Below, one piece after another: positions 10,266 to 20,696 of a stretch of 64,000 nucleotides of DNA. The position numbers and the translations under genes were made by a program. Location: NCBI GenBank assembly GCA_015060975.1, contig SUXI01000004.1:1-64000 (forward strand), in the 5' to 3' direction. Position 1 is the stretch's first letter, and the number at the start of each line of letters is the position of its first letter. The notes under the pieces are model-generated. The model was not told where the DNA came from. It worked only from the letters and a program-made list of their open reading frames with translations, and did no database searches. This DNA is from Bacteroidales bacterium. GTDB lineage: Bacteria; Bacteroidota; Bacteroidia; Bacteroidales; Muribaculaceae.

Positions 10266-10827
10266 TAAAATATTTAAATTTGTTGTTCTGTTGATTGTCA
10301 TTAATATGCTTGGTTCATGTGATGAAGGGGAAAGTTATGCCGACTTGTTGAAAGATGAAACATTTGCAGTCAATAAATTTTTAGCAGATCAACGTATAGT
10401 CAATAAAATTCCGTCGGATTCGGTTTTTGAATATGGGGTAGATGCTCCATATTATAAAATGGATGAAGATGGGAATATATATATGCAAGTAATAAAACCG
10501 GGGAATAAAGAAAATAAGGCTCAAAAAGAGCAGTTGATTTTTTTTAGATTCACAAGGTATGATTTGTATGGTTATGCAGATGGAGTGCTGCCTGAGGGTT
10601 TTGGTAATGCAAATGATTTTGATTATAAAAACACTGAATTCAGATTTGGAAATTATACATTGCCATCTTCATCTCAATGGGGAACCGCAATACAATTACC
10701 GTTATATTATTTAGGAATAGATTGCGAGGTTAATATGGTTGTTAAATCGCAATATGGATATACAAATGAGATAAGTAATGTGATACCATATTTGTATAAT
10801 GTGAGATATTTTAAAAGTCAAATATAA
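10252..10827 (+). CDS. DUF4827-type lipoprotein
   Basis: Lipobox NMLGSC; Bacteroidetes-type small lipoprotein overlapping the DHH gene and upstream of glmM. Confidence 0.65.
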   Translation: MKQCNKIFKFVVLLIVINMLGSCDEGESYADLLKDETFAVNKFLADQRIVNKIPSDSVFEYGVDAPYYKMDEDGNIYMQVIKPGNKENKAQKEQLIFFRFTRYDLYGYADGVLPEGFGNANDFDYKNTEFRFGNYTLPSSSQWGTAIQLPLYYLGIDCEVNMVVKSQYGYTNEISNVIPYLYNVRYFKSQI

Positions 10828-10849
10828 ATTAACCCCAAATATAACTTAA

Positions 10850-12235
10850 ATGTCACTTATTAAATCAATTTCAGGAATTAGAGGGACAATTGGTGGAGCT
10901 CCCGGAGAAGGCTTAAGCCCATTAGATATTGTGAAATTTACAGCGGCTTATGCAACATTTATTAAAAACACCACGACTCGTTCATCTCGTAGAATTGTAG
11001 TTGGTAGAGATGCTCGAATCTCTGGAAAAATGGTAAATGATATTGTAGTAGGAACATTGACAGGGATGGGTTTTGATGTAGTTAATATTGGATTGGCAAC
11101 TACCCCCACAACCGAGTTAGCTGTGGTTGCAGAAAAAGCATGTGGTGGAATAATATTAACAGCGTCACATAATCCAAAACAATGGAATGCATTGAAACTT
11201 TTGAACGAAAATGGTGAATTTCTTAATGATTCTCAAGGAAAAGAAGTGTTGCGTATCGCAGAATCTGAGGAATATCGTTTTGTAGATGTTGATAGTTTAG
11301 GATGTGTTTTTGCTAATGAAACATATAATAGCAAGCATATTGATAGTGTGCTTAAACTTAATTTGGTAGATGTAGAAGCGATAAAGCAAGCTAATTTTAC
11401 TGTTGCAGTGGATGCTGTGAATTCGGTAGGTGGTGTTATTATTCCTGAATTGTTGCGCGCATTAGGGGTGAAAAATGTAATATGTTTGAATTGTGAACCA
11501 ACCGGTCATTTCGCCCATACTCCAGAACCATTACCTGAAAATCTTACGCAAATATCTGATTTATTGAAAACAGGAGTTGCAGATGTAGGTTTTGTTGTTG
11601 ACCCGGATGTTGATAGATTGGCAATAGTAATGGAAAATGGTGAAATGTTTGTGGAAGAATATACATTGGTAGCTATAGCCGATTATGTGTTATCTAAAAC
11701 TCCAGGCGCTACTGTGTCAAATTTGAGTTCTTCAAGAGCATTACGTGTAGTAACAGAGAAACATGGTTGCTCATATTCAGCATCTGCAGTAGGCGAAGTG
11801 AATGTTGTTACTGAGATGAAGAGAACCGGTGCTGTAATTGGAGGTGAAGGTAATGGAGGGGTTATTTATCCTGCATCTCATTATGGCAGAGATGCTCTAG
11901 TTGGAGTAGCTTTGTTTTTGAGTATGTTGGCTAAATGTGGTAAAAAAGTGAGCGAATTAAAGAAAACATACCCTTCGTATGCAATAGCTAAAAATAAAAT
12001 AGAGCTAACACCATCAATTGATGTTGATGCAATTTTAGATGCAGTAAAAGCAAAGTTCTGTACAGAGAAAATTACAGATATTGATGGAGTCAAAATTGAT
12101 TTTCCTAATAGTTGGGTTCATTTAAGAAAGTCAAATACCGAACCAATAATTAGAATATATTCTGAAGCAGAAACGATGCAAGAAGCTGATGAGCTTGCAC
12201 AAAAAATAAAAGATATAATAGCTCAGATGGTGTAA
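10850..12235 (+). CDS. glmM: Phosphoglucosamine mutase / phosphohexomutase family
   Basis: GRDARISG, TASHNPKQWNALKLL, DPDVDRLAIV and RKSNTEPIIRIY motifs. Confidence 0.88.
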   Translation: MSLIKSISGIRGTIGGAPGEGLSPLDIVKFTAAYATFIKNTTTRSSRRIVVGRDARISGKMVNDIVVGTLTGMGFDVVNIGLATTPTTELAVVAEKACGGIILTASHNPKQWNALKLLNENGEFLNDSQGKEVLRIAESEEYRFVDVDSLGCVFANETYNSKHIDSVLKLNLVDVEAIKQANFTVAVDAVNSVGGVIIPELLRALGVKNVICLNCEPTGHFAHTPEPLPENLTQISDLLKTGVADVGFVVDPDVDRLAIVMENGEMFVEEYTLVAIADYVLSKTPGATVSNLSSSRALRVVTEKHGCSYSASAVGEVNVVTEMKRTGAVIGGEGNGGVIYPASHYGRDALVGVALFLSMLAKCGKKVSELKKTYPSYAIAKNKIELTPSIDVDAILDAVKAKFCTEKITDIDGVKIDFPNSWVHLRKSNTEPIIRIYSEAETMQEADELAQKIKDIIAQMV

Positions 12236-12249
12236 CAAAGAATTATAAA

Positions 12250-12292
12250 AATAATAGAGGGCAAAAATTTAATGAATTTGCCCTCTATTATT
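12250..12292. terminator. Bidirectional terminator closing both glmM and the polysaccharide operon
   Basis: AATAATAGAGGGCAAA...TTTGCCCTCTATTATT perfect 16-bp stem with flanking A/T tracts. Confidence 0.88.
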
Positions 12293-12308
12293 TTTTATTA
12301 GTAATAAA

Positions 12309-13280
12309 TTATTTATAATGCAATGTTCGTTTTATACAAAAGTATATTGTTGTCAATACCGATGTTACAATAATAAAATATACCCATCTAAAATCTGTAG
12401 GTATTATAAAATATATTACATTAATACTGAGTTGTACTAATGCATAACCCAACGATATTTTATAGTGATGAATTTTTTTTAGATTTGCAAGAGTTTGATA
12501 TAAATGCAGCCTATGAGGCAAGAATATGTTTTCACCGGTAAATAATCGTTGAAATATCGTAAAAACTGTATCTATCGCATACACAATTAGGAAGATGATT
12601 AGTGATGCTTCAGATGTTCTTAAAATTAGCTCCACCATTAAATATAATATAAAGAAGCCCATTACAATAGCACCTACATCACCTGAAAAACATTTAGCAT
12701 TTACACGGAAATTTAGCACACTAAATATAACTGTAGCTATAATTAGAGGTATGATAAATTGAATTATTCCATACTCAATGTTATTAGATATAGTTAAATA
12801 ACAATATAGTATGGTTGACAACGTAACGATGGAGTAGCTTACTAAAATCCCATTAATACCATCCATAAAATTAAAGGCATTAATAAATCCTACTCCACAA
12901 ATTAACACTAATAAATATATCTCATAATAGCCATCAATGAAAATTTGATTGAATGTAGTGGCGACGACTATAATTTGAATAGTCAGCCTTAGCCATGGAG
13001 TAAGATTCTTAATATCGTCATAAAAGCTTATAATGGCTAATACTGAGGCTCCTATAAGCATTATAGGGAAAGTGGATGGGAGTTTGGGATTGAAAAAGGT
13101 ATAAAAAAGTATTGCGGATATGTAAAATATAAGCCCGGCGCCTGTTATAATAAACTTATTATGGGAGGACCGAGGGGTTACTTCACTTCCTATATGGTAT
13201 CGTTTTGCTATTGGGAAATAGGCTACTTCCAATAAAATCAATATTATTGTTATAATAGAATATTTAATCAAATACTCCAT
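12309..13280 (-). CDS. MraY/WecA-like polyprenyl-phosphate sugar-1-phosphate transferase
   Basis: Multi-TM; FYDDIKNL, NAFNFMDGINGI and HRLHLYQTL motifs. Confidence 0.85.
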   Translation of the reverse strand: MEYLIKYSIITIILILLEVAYFPIAKRYHIGSEVTPRSSHNKFIITGAGLIFYISAILFYTFFNPKLPSTFPIMLIGASVLAIISFYDDIKNLTPWLRLTIQIIVVATTFNQIFIDGYYEIYLLVLICGVGFINAFNFMDGINGILVSYSIVTLSTILYCYLTISNNIEYGIIQFIIPLIIATVIFSVLNFRVNAKCFSGDVGAIVMGFFILYLMVELILRTSEASLIIFLIVYAIDTVFTIFQRLFTGENIFLPHRLHLYQTLANLKKIHHYKISLGYALVQLSINVIYFIIPTDFRWVYFIIVTSVLTTIYFCIKRTLHYK

Positions 13281-13295
13281 AATGGCTTGTCATAA

Positions 13296-14369
13296 TTAAT
13301 ATCGTTCAAGATACCATTTATACAATTTTCCGATGCCCTCATCTATTTCAATTTTATGAACCCAGCCAAGGGAATGAAGTTTATCAACGTTGCACAATTT
13401 GCGCATAGTACCATCTGGTTTAGTAGAATCCCATCTTATTTCACCACTATAACCTATTACATCCTTGATTTTGTATGCAAGATCTTTTATGGATAATTCT
13501 TTGCCCGTGCCTATATTTATATGGCAATTGCGTACGTCCTTGTTTGAGCCTTTTAAATCGTCAAATGAAATGTTTTTAAGAATATGTACCGAAGCATCGG
13601 CCATATCCTCACTCCAAAGGAATTCACGCAAAGGCTTTCCTGATCCCCAAAGTTCTAAATAATTACTATATATTCCATAACTATTGAGTAGTGAAATTAT
13701 TTCATCATCTGTATTTTTTCCAGAAACACCTTTTATTGGCAATTTTTCTAAATCGGCTCTAATTAAATCGAAATTATTATTAAATAGGAGATTTGCCAAA
13801 TGCATTTTACGAATCATAGCAGGTAGCACATGACTTTTCTCTAAATCGAAATTATCATTTGGTCCATACAAATTTGTTGGCATTACGGCTATGTAATTTG
13901 TTCCATATTGCAGATTAAAGCTCTCGCACATCTTTAACCCGGCAATCTTTGCTATTGCGTATGGCTCATTTGTATATTCAAGAGGGGAGGTTAATAGGGC
14001 ATCTTCGGTTATTGGTTGAGGAGCCTCTCTAGGATAAATACAAGTACTACCTAAAAAAAGTAATTTTTTCACACCGTGTCGGAAACTTTCTCCAATAACG
14101 TTTTGTTGGATTTGCAGATTTTCATAAATAAAATCGGCACGATATGTGTTATTCGCCATGATCCCACCCACATGTGCGGCTGCTAAAACTACAAATTCTG
14201 GTTGTTCAGAATCAAAAAAAGCTTTTACTGCTACATTATCTAGTAAGTCGAGTTCAGCGTGTGTTCGACCAATTAAATTTGTATAGCCTTTATTTTTAAG
14301 ATTATTCCAAATAGCAGAACCAACTAAACCTCTATGACCGGCAATATATATTTTTGAGTCTTTTTGCAT
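13296..14369 (-). CDS. fcl: GDP-L-fucose synthase
   Basis: GHRGLVGSA, LFLGSTCIYP and YAIAKIAGLKMCE motifs; adjacent to gmd. Confidence 0.92.
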   Translation of the reverse strand: MQKDSKIYIAGHRGLVGSAIWNNLKNKGYTNLIGRTHAELDLLDNVAVKAFFDSEQPEFVVLAAAHVGGIMANNTYRADFIYENLQIQQNVIGESFRHGVKKLLFLGSTCIYPREAPQPITEDALLTSPLEYTNEPYAIAKIAGLKMCESFNLQYGTNYIAVMPTNLYGPNDNFDLEKSHVLPAMIRKMHLANLLFNNNFDLIRADLEKLPIKGVSGKNTDDEIISLLNSYGIYSNYLELWGSGKPLREFLWSEDMADASVHILKNISFDDLKGSNKDVRNCHINIGTGKELSIKDLAYKIKDVIGYSGEIRWDSTKPDGTMRKLCNVDKLHSLGWVHKIEIDEGIGKLYKWYLERY

Positions 14370-15442
14370 TATTTTTGACTTTTAATTAGGTCTAAGTCGC
14401 TATCAACCATAATATTAATTAATTCTTGGAAAGAAGTCTTACGTGGGTTCCAACCAAGTTTTTCTTTTGCTTTTGTTGGGTTTCCTAATAATTGTTCAAC
14501 CTCGGCAGGGCGGAAGAATTTAGGATCGACTTCAACTAATATTTTACCGGTTGCAACATCAATACCCTTTTCGTCAAGACCTTCACCTTCCCAACGCAAT
14601 TCTATGCCGGCACGTTTAAAGGCAAGTGTGGTAAATTCGCGCACTGTATGGTATTCTCCTGTTGCAATCACATAATCATCAGGCTCATCTTGTTGCATAA
14701 TAAGCCACATACATTCTACATAATCGCGAGCGTACCCCCAATCACGTAAAGCATTAAGGTTCCCTAAATATAGCTTATCTTGCAGCCCATTCACAATGCG
14801 AGCTGCCGCAAGAGTGATTTTGCGGGTAACAAATGTTTCACCACGGCGTTCACTCTCATGATTAAACAAAATGCCATTAACTGCATACATGCCATAACTT
14901 TCGCGATAGTTTTTTGTAATCCAAAATCCATATAATTTTGCCACTGCGTATGGACTGCGAGGGTAGAATGGGGTTGTTTCGCTTTGTGGCACTTCTTGAA
15001 CTTTACCATAAAGTTCTGAAGTACTGGCTTGATATATACGAGTACGCTTCTCCATTTTAAGAATTCTCACAGCCTCAAGAAGTCGTAGCGTCCCAGTGGC
15101 ATCAGTCTCTGCTGTATATTCAGGTACATCAAACGAAACTTTAACATGGCTTTGCGCTGCAAGATTGTATATTTCTGTTGGTTGAACCTCTTGTATAATA
15201 CGAATCAAAGAACTTGAGTCAGTCATATCGCCATAATGCAAATTAATTAGGCGCTTACGTTTCATGTCGCGAACCCACTCATCAAGATATAAATGTTCTA
15301 TACGACCAGTATTAAATGATGAGCTACGGCGAATTATACCATGCACTTCATAACCTTTTTCAAGAAGAAACTCTGCGAGGAATGAACCATCTTGCCCAGT
15401 AATGCCTGTAATTAAGGCGATTTTTTGATTATTTTGTTCCAT
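14369..15442 (-). CDS. gmd: GDP-mannose 4,6-dehydratase
   Basis: [65 protein letters not shown]. Confidence 0.96.
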   Translation of the reverse strand: MEQNNQKIALITGITGQDGSFLAEFLLEKGYEVHGIIRRSSSFNTGRIEHLYLDEWVRDMKRKRLINLHYGDMTDSSSLIRIIQEVQPTEIYNLAAQSHVKVSFDVPEYTAETDATGTLRLLEAVRILKMEKRTRIYQASTSELYGKVQEVPQSETTPFYPRSPYAVAKLYGFWITKNYRESYGMYAVNGILFNHESERRGETFVTRKITLAAARIVNGLQDKLYLGNLNALRDWGYARDYVECMWLIMQQDEPDDYVIATGEYHTVREFTTLAFKRAGIELRWEGEGLDEKGIDVATGKILVEVDPKFFRPAEVEQLLGNPTKAKEKLGWNPRKTSFQELINIMVDSDLDLIKSQK

Positions 15443-15477
15443 ATAATATTAACGGAATAATTTCTAAAAGTTGTAAA

Positions 15478-16611
15478 TTATTTTAGTGCTTTACGCAAAG
15501 CTTCGATAACTCGTTTTATATCTTCGTCAGTTAAACTTGAACCACTTGGAAGGCAAAGACCTTGCTCAAATAATTTTTCACATACATCACTACCATAATA
15601 AGGTGCGTCTTTATATATTGGTTGCATGTGCATGGGACGCCAAAGTAAACGCGTTTCAATATTTTCTTCGTTAAGTGCAATTCTTACCTCATCGGGAGTA
15701 ATGCCGCATTTGGGATCAATGAGTATTGTAGTTAACCAAAAGTTTGAGTCATAATCTTTAGATGGATTATCAAAAACTATTATATTGTCGAGATTTTTTA
15801 ACCCCTCGGCATATAATGAATGGATTTCACGACGACGTGCAACATGTTCCTCAAGCACATCCATTTGGCCACAACCAATGCCTGCGCTTACATTACTTAA
15901 ACGATAATTATACCCAATTACTTCGTGATAATAATATGGACGATTTTCACGGGCCTGAGTAGCATAAAAAGTCACTCGTTTGCCGGCTTCTTCACTAGGG
16001 CAAATAAGTGCTCCACCACCAGATGTAGTTATAACTTTGTTACCATTAAAACTTAACGCACCATAGTCTCCGATAGTTCCGCATTTTACTCCTTTATATT
16101 CCGAACCTAAAGCCTCGGCTGCATCTTCAAGAATAGGTATGCCATATTTATCAGCAACAGTTTTTATTTCATCCATTTTTGCAGGCATGCCATATAAGTG
16201 AACCGGGAGAATTGCTTTAGGGTATTTTCCGGTAACCTTATAGCGGTCAATAATTGCTTTTTCTAATGCGATAGGGCACATGTTCCAGGTGTCGGGCTCA
16301 CTATCAACAAAAACCGGTTTAGCTCCTTGGTAACAAATCGGATTTGCACTTGCTGAGAAAGTGAAAGATTGGCAAATAACCTCATCATCTTTCGAAACGC
16401 CAAGCATAACTAATCCTAAGTGGATAGCTGCAGTGCCGGCACTTAAAGCAACAACTTTAGGTGCCTCAAGATACTTTTTTAGACGAATTTCAAACTCATC
16501 AACATTTGGGCCAAGAGGCACAATCCAATTATCTTTAAAAGCCTCATCAACCCACTTTTGTTCTGTCCCTCCCATATGGGCTAATGATAATAATATTCTA
16601 TTCTTTTCCAT
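15478..16611 (-). CDS. DegT/DnrJ/EryC1/StrS family PLP-dependent sugar aminotransferase
   Basis: SAGTAAIHLGL; EDAAEALGSEYKG; SFNGNKVITTSGGGAL with PLP-binding Lys. Confidence 0.92.
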   Translation of the reverse strand: MEKNRILLSLAHMGGTEQKWVDEAFKDNWIVPLGPNVDEFEIRLKKYLEAPKVVALSAGTAAIHLGLVMLGVSKDDEVICQSFTFSASANPICYQGAKPVFVDSEPDTWNMCPIALEKAIIDRYKVTGKYPKAILPVHLYGMPAKMDEIKTVADKYGIPILEDAAEALGSEYKGVKCGTIGDYGALSFNGNKVITTSGGGALICPSEEAGKRVTFYATQARENRPYYYHEVIGYNYRLSNVSAGIGCGQMDVLEEHVARRREIHSLYAEGLKNLDNIIVFDNPSKDYDSNFWLTTILIDPKCGITPDEVRIALNEENIETRLLWRPMHMQPIYKDAPYYGSDVCEKLFEQGLCLPSGSSLTDEDIKRVIEALRKALK

Positions 16612-16627
16612 TGTTTAATTCAATGAA

Positions 16628-17527
16628 TTATGGTTGTTTATTATAATAATTTTTATGTAAAACTTCTTTTTCAAGATATTCAGAGAATACTTTTGCTCCT
16701 TTATAGTTAAGGTGATCTAAGTCTCCAAAGCAACTATCAGGGAGCTCCATATCTTTAAAATCATAAAATTTAATATTACTATAATTTTTTGTATAATATA
16801 CTCTATAATAAGTACTATCTAAGAAACATTTTTTGTGTTGTGGAGGACATAAAAAGATTACAGTCATGTCATTATCTTGACAAAAATTAAGTGTTTCATT
16901 TAGAAAATATATAGAGAGTTCATCAAAAGAACGATTTTTATCCATTTTGATTGTCGCTCTTCTTTTGATGTCTTCCTCCAATTTATCTCGAGTTAAATAC
17001 ATGTATCCTCCAAGATTAGACATGTCCGTAATATTTGTTTTACTTTTAATTTTTGATTCACCAAATTGATATAACTTGAACCAATTAAATGGATGAGTGA
17101 TATGGCCTTCTATGTATCCGAAAGAACTTTTTGTCAAAAGATTAGTAATCGTAGATAGATTATGTGTATCAAAAAAATAAGGTGAATATAACACTGGATT
17201 AAATGCAGAGTCGGCACTTTGATAACATAAAACATTATCATATCCAATAACAATTGTATCTAATGCAGGGTTGTATTTTTTTAATAGTTTTACTTTGCAA
17301 TATATAAATTCCATTTGTTCAGCACTTCGGCCAAAATTAAAACTATTTTTTAAGATAGTATCATTGATTGCACATTCGACATGGCTATTCCCTAAAAATA
17401 CGATATTACAATTCTCAGGAAGTCGCATTGTTTCGTTTCGGTTTGAGCATAAAATGCACCAAAATGCACCAAAGCATATAACTACAACAAAACAAAAAAT
17501 GATTGATTTTAATAAAAACTTTTTCAT
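16628..17527 (-). CDS. SGNH-hydrolase-like membrane-anchored protein, likely partner of the MBOAT acyltransferase
   Basis: Single N-terminal TM; IVFLGNSHVE and FGDLDHLNYKG resemble SGNH Ser and Asp/His blocks; start revised to MKKFLLKS because the ORF-track start overlaps the MBOAT gene. Confidence 0.6.
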   Translation of the reverse strand: MKKFLLKSIIFCFVVVICFGAFWCILCSNRNETMRLPENCNIVFLGNSHVECAINDTILKNSFNFGRSAEQMEFIYCKVKLLKKYNPALDTIVIGYDNVLCYQSADSAFNPVLYSPYFFDTHNLSTITNLLTKSSFGYIEGHITHPFNWFKLYQFGESKIKSKTNITDMSNLGGYMYLTRDKLEEDIKRRATIKMDKNRSFDELSIYFLNETLNFCQDNDMTVIFLCPPQHKKCFLDSTYYRVYYTKNYSNIKFYDFKDMELPDSCFGDLDHLNYKGAKVFSEYLEKEVLHKNYYNKQP

Positions 17528-17535
17528 AGGAGCTC

Positions 17536-18984
17536 TTAAAATTGGAAATAAATAAACGCTTCTTGTCCTCCTGCAAAAATTGAGAAAATTAGCAAGAATA
17601 TTATGTATATACTCCATCTTATGGGGCGATACTTAACATTACTAATTTCTAATCCAAAGTCTTGTTTACGTTGTATCCAATCAATTAATTGCAATAAAAC
17701 TATAAAAAACAATGTATATGTGAGTTTGATGAAGCCAAGACCTAAATCACGGAAATTTGGCACAGAAACGATTGAAGAATCACATAAACGTGCAATATAA
17801 TCAACGGCTTGTGTTATATCTTCTGCTCTAAAGAAAATCCAACCAATTACGACAAGTATAAATGTAATTAAAATCTGTCCGATTTCTTTTATTGGAGGGA
17901 AGAAACTCTTTTCTGAAATAATAGCACTTCTTTTTTGATTAAGATTTAATAGCGTAAGTAATGCTATGATAACTCCATTATATAAGCCCCAAATGACAAA
18001 AGTCCAATTTGCCCCATGCCACAATCCACTTAAGGAAAAGACGATTAGTATATTTCTAATTACCATTGCTTTTGAGCCACGGCTTCCGCCTAATGGAATA
18101 TAAACATAATCAATAAACCATTTATTTAGAGATATGTGCCAACGACGCCAGAACTCAGCGATATCTCTTGAGAAATAGGGGAGATTAAAGTTTTTCATAA
18201 GATTAACTCCAAATAGGCGTGCAGTTCCTATTGCGATGTCTGAATATCCTGAGAAGTCGCCATAAATTTGAAATGTGAAGAATATAGCCCCAAGCAATAA
18301 TAAACTTGCGTTACAATCCTGATAGTTGTCAAAAATGCTATTTGCTAATTGAGCACAATTGTCAGCTATAATAATTTTCTTGAAAAATCCCCACAAAATC
18401 TGACGCATACCAATCACAGCATTAGTATAGTCAAATCTACGAGGTTTCAGGAATTGAGGGAGTAGATTTGTAGATCGTTCAATAGGACCGGCAACAAGTT
18501 GTGGAAAGAATGAAATAAATGATGTGAATGCAATAAAATCACTTGTTGCTTTAATGTCTCTACGATACACATCAATAGTGTAGCTTAATGCCTGGAATGT
18601 ATAAAAACTAATTCCGACAGGCAAAATTACATCAAGTGTTACCCAATCTAATTGGTATCCAAACTGATTAATTAGAGCCTCTAAATTATCAGCAAAAAAA
18701 TTGACATATTTATAGTAACATAATATCCCAATATTAATCGCAATATTTGCTCCGCATATCCACCTTGCTTTACCACGATATTTCTCGATCAATATTCCAC
18801 TTAAATAACTCAACAAAGTGGTGATAAAAATTAATATTAAAAAACGACAATCCCACCACCCATAAAATATATAGCTAACAGCTACAATAAAAATATTTTG
18901 GACTTTGATACCTTTAAAAACAAACCAATAGAGCAAAAACACTATTGGCAAAAATATTAAAAATTCAAACGAGTTAAAAAGCAT
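17536..18984 (-). CDS. MBOAT family O-acyltransferase (AlgI/DltB-like)
   Basis: SYIFYGWWDCRFL; FFPQLVAGPIERS; FWRRWHISLNKWFIDYVYIPLGGSRGS; SGLWHGANWTFVIWG. Confidence 0.93.
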   Translation of the reverse strand: MLFNSFEFLIFLPIVFLLYWFVFKGIKVQNIFIVAVSYIFYGWWDCRFLILIFITTLLSYLSGILIEKYRGKARWICGANIAINIGILCYYKYVNFFADNLEALINQFGYQLDWVTLDVILPVGISFYTFQALSYTIDVYRRDIKATSDFIAFTSFISFFPQLVAGPIERSTNLLPQFLKPRRFDYTNAVIGMRQILWGFFKKIIIADNCAQLANSIFDNYQDCNASLLLLGAIFFTFQIYGDFSGYSDIAIGTARLFGVNLMKNFNLPYFSRDIAEFWRRWHISLNKWFIDYVYIPLGGSRGSKAMVIRNILIVFSLSGLWHGANWTFVIWGLYNGVIIALLTLLNLNQKRSAIISEKSFFPPIKEIGQILITFILVVIGWIFFRAEDITQAVDYIARLCDSSIVSVPNFRDLGLGFIKLTYTLFFIVLLQLIDWIQRKQDFGLEISNVKYRPIRWSIYIIFLLIFSIFAGGQEAFIYFQF

Positions 18985-18987
18985 GGT

Positions 18988-20052
18988 TTAGATATATTCT
19001 CCTACATTTATTGGGCTATAATTCTCGATATAAATTGGTTGTCCATCGACATCTCTTAATATGAGATTGTTTTTCGGATATATTTTTTCTACTTCAGTAG
19101 TTAATTCATTCTGCCTATTTAATGCACAGAGTAATTGATATTCAGATAAATTAAAGCCTGCATTGGCAAAAGATGAGCTAAATGCAACATGACGTATATT
19201 AATTTCAGTAACTAATGGATTCCCATTCTCATCAGCTTTCATATCAACAACTACTAATCCATTCATTATGGAATTTGTTTTTTTTCGTATAATTTCGATA
19301 GCCTTTAATGCTACTTCTTTAATTTTATCGTCGTTTAATAATCGTCCTTTTGAAGTATTTCCGGTAATTCCCGAAACTGCAACTTTTGACATTATATATT
19401 CTATACGTTCTGCAATAGCAACTTTTTTAAGGTCTCCATTGTTGAATAAACAAAACACTCCATAATTACCTCCAGGAAGGTATTGAGATAGTTGAAATTC
19501 ATCAATGCCTGTGTTGATATTTACCCATGCTTGTAATTCAGATAGATTATTTGCTTTAAAAGAACCTTTTCCAGATGCGGTTCCTGCAGATGAGTCTCTA
19601 ATCCAAAGAGGGAAACTAAGAGGTGCGATATAATTATTGTTTAAAATATCAATCCTAGACACTTGGAAACTTTTGGGAATAAGATTATGGGGAGCTAAAA
19701 TTTCAAATACTTTTTTCTTGCTTATTGCTACTTCACAAAATTTAAGAGGAGGAACAATATGTGGAAGATTAAAAGGATTTTTTGCCCAATATAAAACTTC
19801 GATTTCTGGTACAATTATAGCTGCATCTGGCTTCTCTTCATCGATTATTTTCTGTGCAATAGAGCCATATGTCGAATCGGTCACAGCCGGCACTTTGTAT
19901 ATTTTATCAAATAATCCTTCATATAACCCATATAAAGTTGTTGCCATATCCCAGCCTACAAATTCACAATCACAAAATATGGGACTATTTCGCAAAGAGC
20001 GTACTACACTACGTGCTGAAACGGCACAAGCACCCGTTATTAAAATTTTCAT
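18988..20052 (-). CDS. ATP-grasp (carbamoyl-phosphate-synthase-like) ligase
   Basis: N-terminal ILITGACAVSARSVVRSLR; SFPLWIRDSSAGTASGKG; VTEINIRH ATP-grasp metal-binding block. Confidence 0.75.
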   Translation of the reverse strand: MKILITGACAVSARSVVRSLRNSPIFCDCEFVGWDMATTLYGLYEGLFDKIYKVPAVTDSTYGSIAQKIIDEEKPDAAIIVPEIEVLYWAKNPFNLPHIVPPLKFCEVAISKKKVFEILAPHNLIPKSFQVSRIDILNNNYIAPLSFPLWIRDSSAGTASGKGSFKANNLSELQAWVNINTGIDEFQLSQYLPGGNYGVFCLFNNGDLKKVAIAERIEYIMSKVAVSGITGNTSKGRLLNDDKIKEVALKAIEIIRKKTNSIMNGLVVVDMKADENGNPLVTEINIRHVAFSSSFANAGFNLSEYQLLCALNRQNELTTEVEKIYPKNNLILRDVDGQPIYIENYSPINVGEYI

Positions 20053-20696
20053 ATTGTTTTCTTTCGTTCTATATCTAAATAATTTTCTTTTTTTTCGATA
20101 ATTACACCTTCGTGTTTGATTACCTTAATAATTGTTTTATATATAATTTTTACATCAAGAATAAATGATAATTTTTCAGCGTATTGAGCATCTAATTCTA
20201 GCCGTTGAGCCCAACTTAGACCATTTCTTCCCGATATTTGTGCTAAACCTGTAATTCCGGGCCGGACAGAATGACGCATTTTTTCTCTGTCTGTATATAC
20301 ATTTAAATATCGTGTCAATAATGGGCGAGGACCTATTAATGACATATCTCCTTTAAATACATTCCACAACTGAGGTAATTCATCAAGTGACATTTTTCTT
20401 ATAAATCTTCCGATTTTAGTCAATCTTTTTATGTCGGGGAGTAGATTGCCTTCTGAATCGCGTTCATCAGTCATAGACTTGAATTTATAAATTTTAAATA
20501 TTTTCTCATCTTTTCCCGGACGCTCCTGAAAGAAAAATGCTCCAGCTCCTTTATTCGCAATTGTCAACCATGTCCATAAAATGAGAATAATAGGAGAGAG
20601 AAGCAAAAGAGCAAGAAATGAAAGAATAATATCGATAAATCGTTTAAAAAATATTTTATACATAAATTTTGAATAACTAATTGTTTTTTTTTGCAA
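20049..20696 (-). CDS. Undecaprenyl-phosphate sugar phosphotransferase (PglC/WcaJ-type initiating transferase)
   Basis: KRFIDIILSFLALLLLSPI; KIYKFKSMTDERD; SLDELPQLWNVFKGDMSLIGPRPLL; RPGITGLAQISGRN. Confidence 0.94.
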   Translation of the reverse strand: MQKKTISYSKFMYKIFFKRFIDIILSFLALLLLSPIILILWTWLTIANKGAGAFFFQERPGKDEKIFKIYKFKSMTDERDSEGNLLPDIKRLTKIGRFIRKMSLDELPQLWNVFKGDMSLIGPRPLLTRYLNVYTDREKMRHSVRPGITGLAQISGRNGLSWAQRLELDAQYAEKLSFILDVKIIYKTIIKVIKHEGVIIEKKENYLDIERKKTI

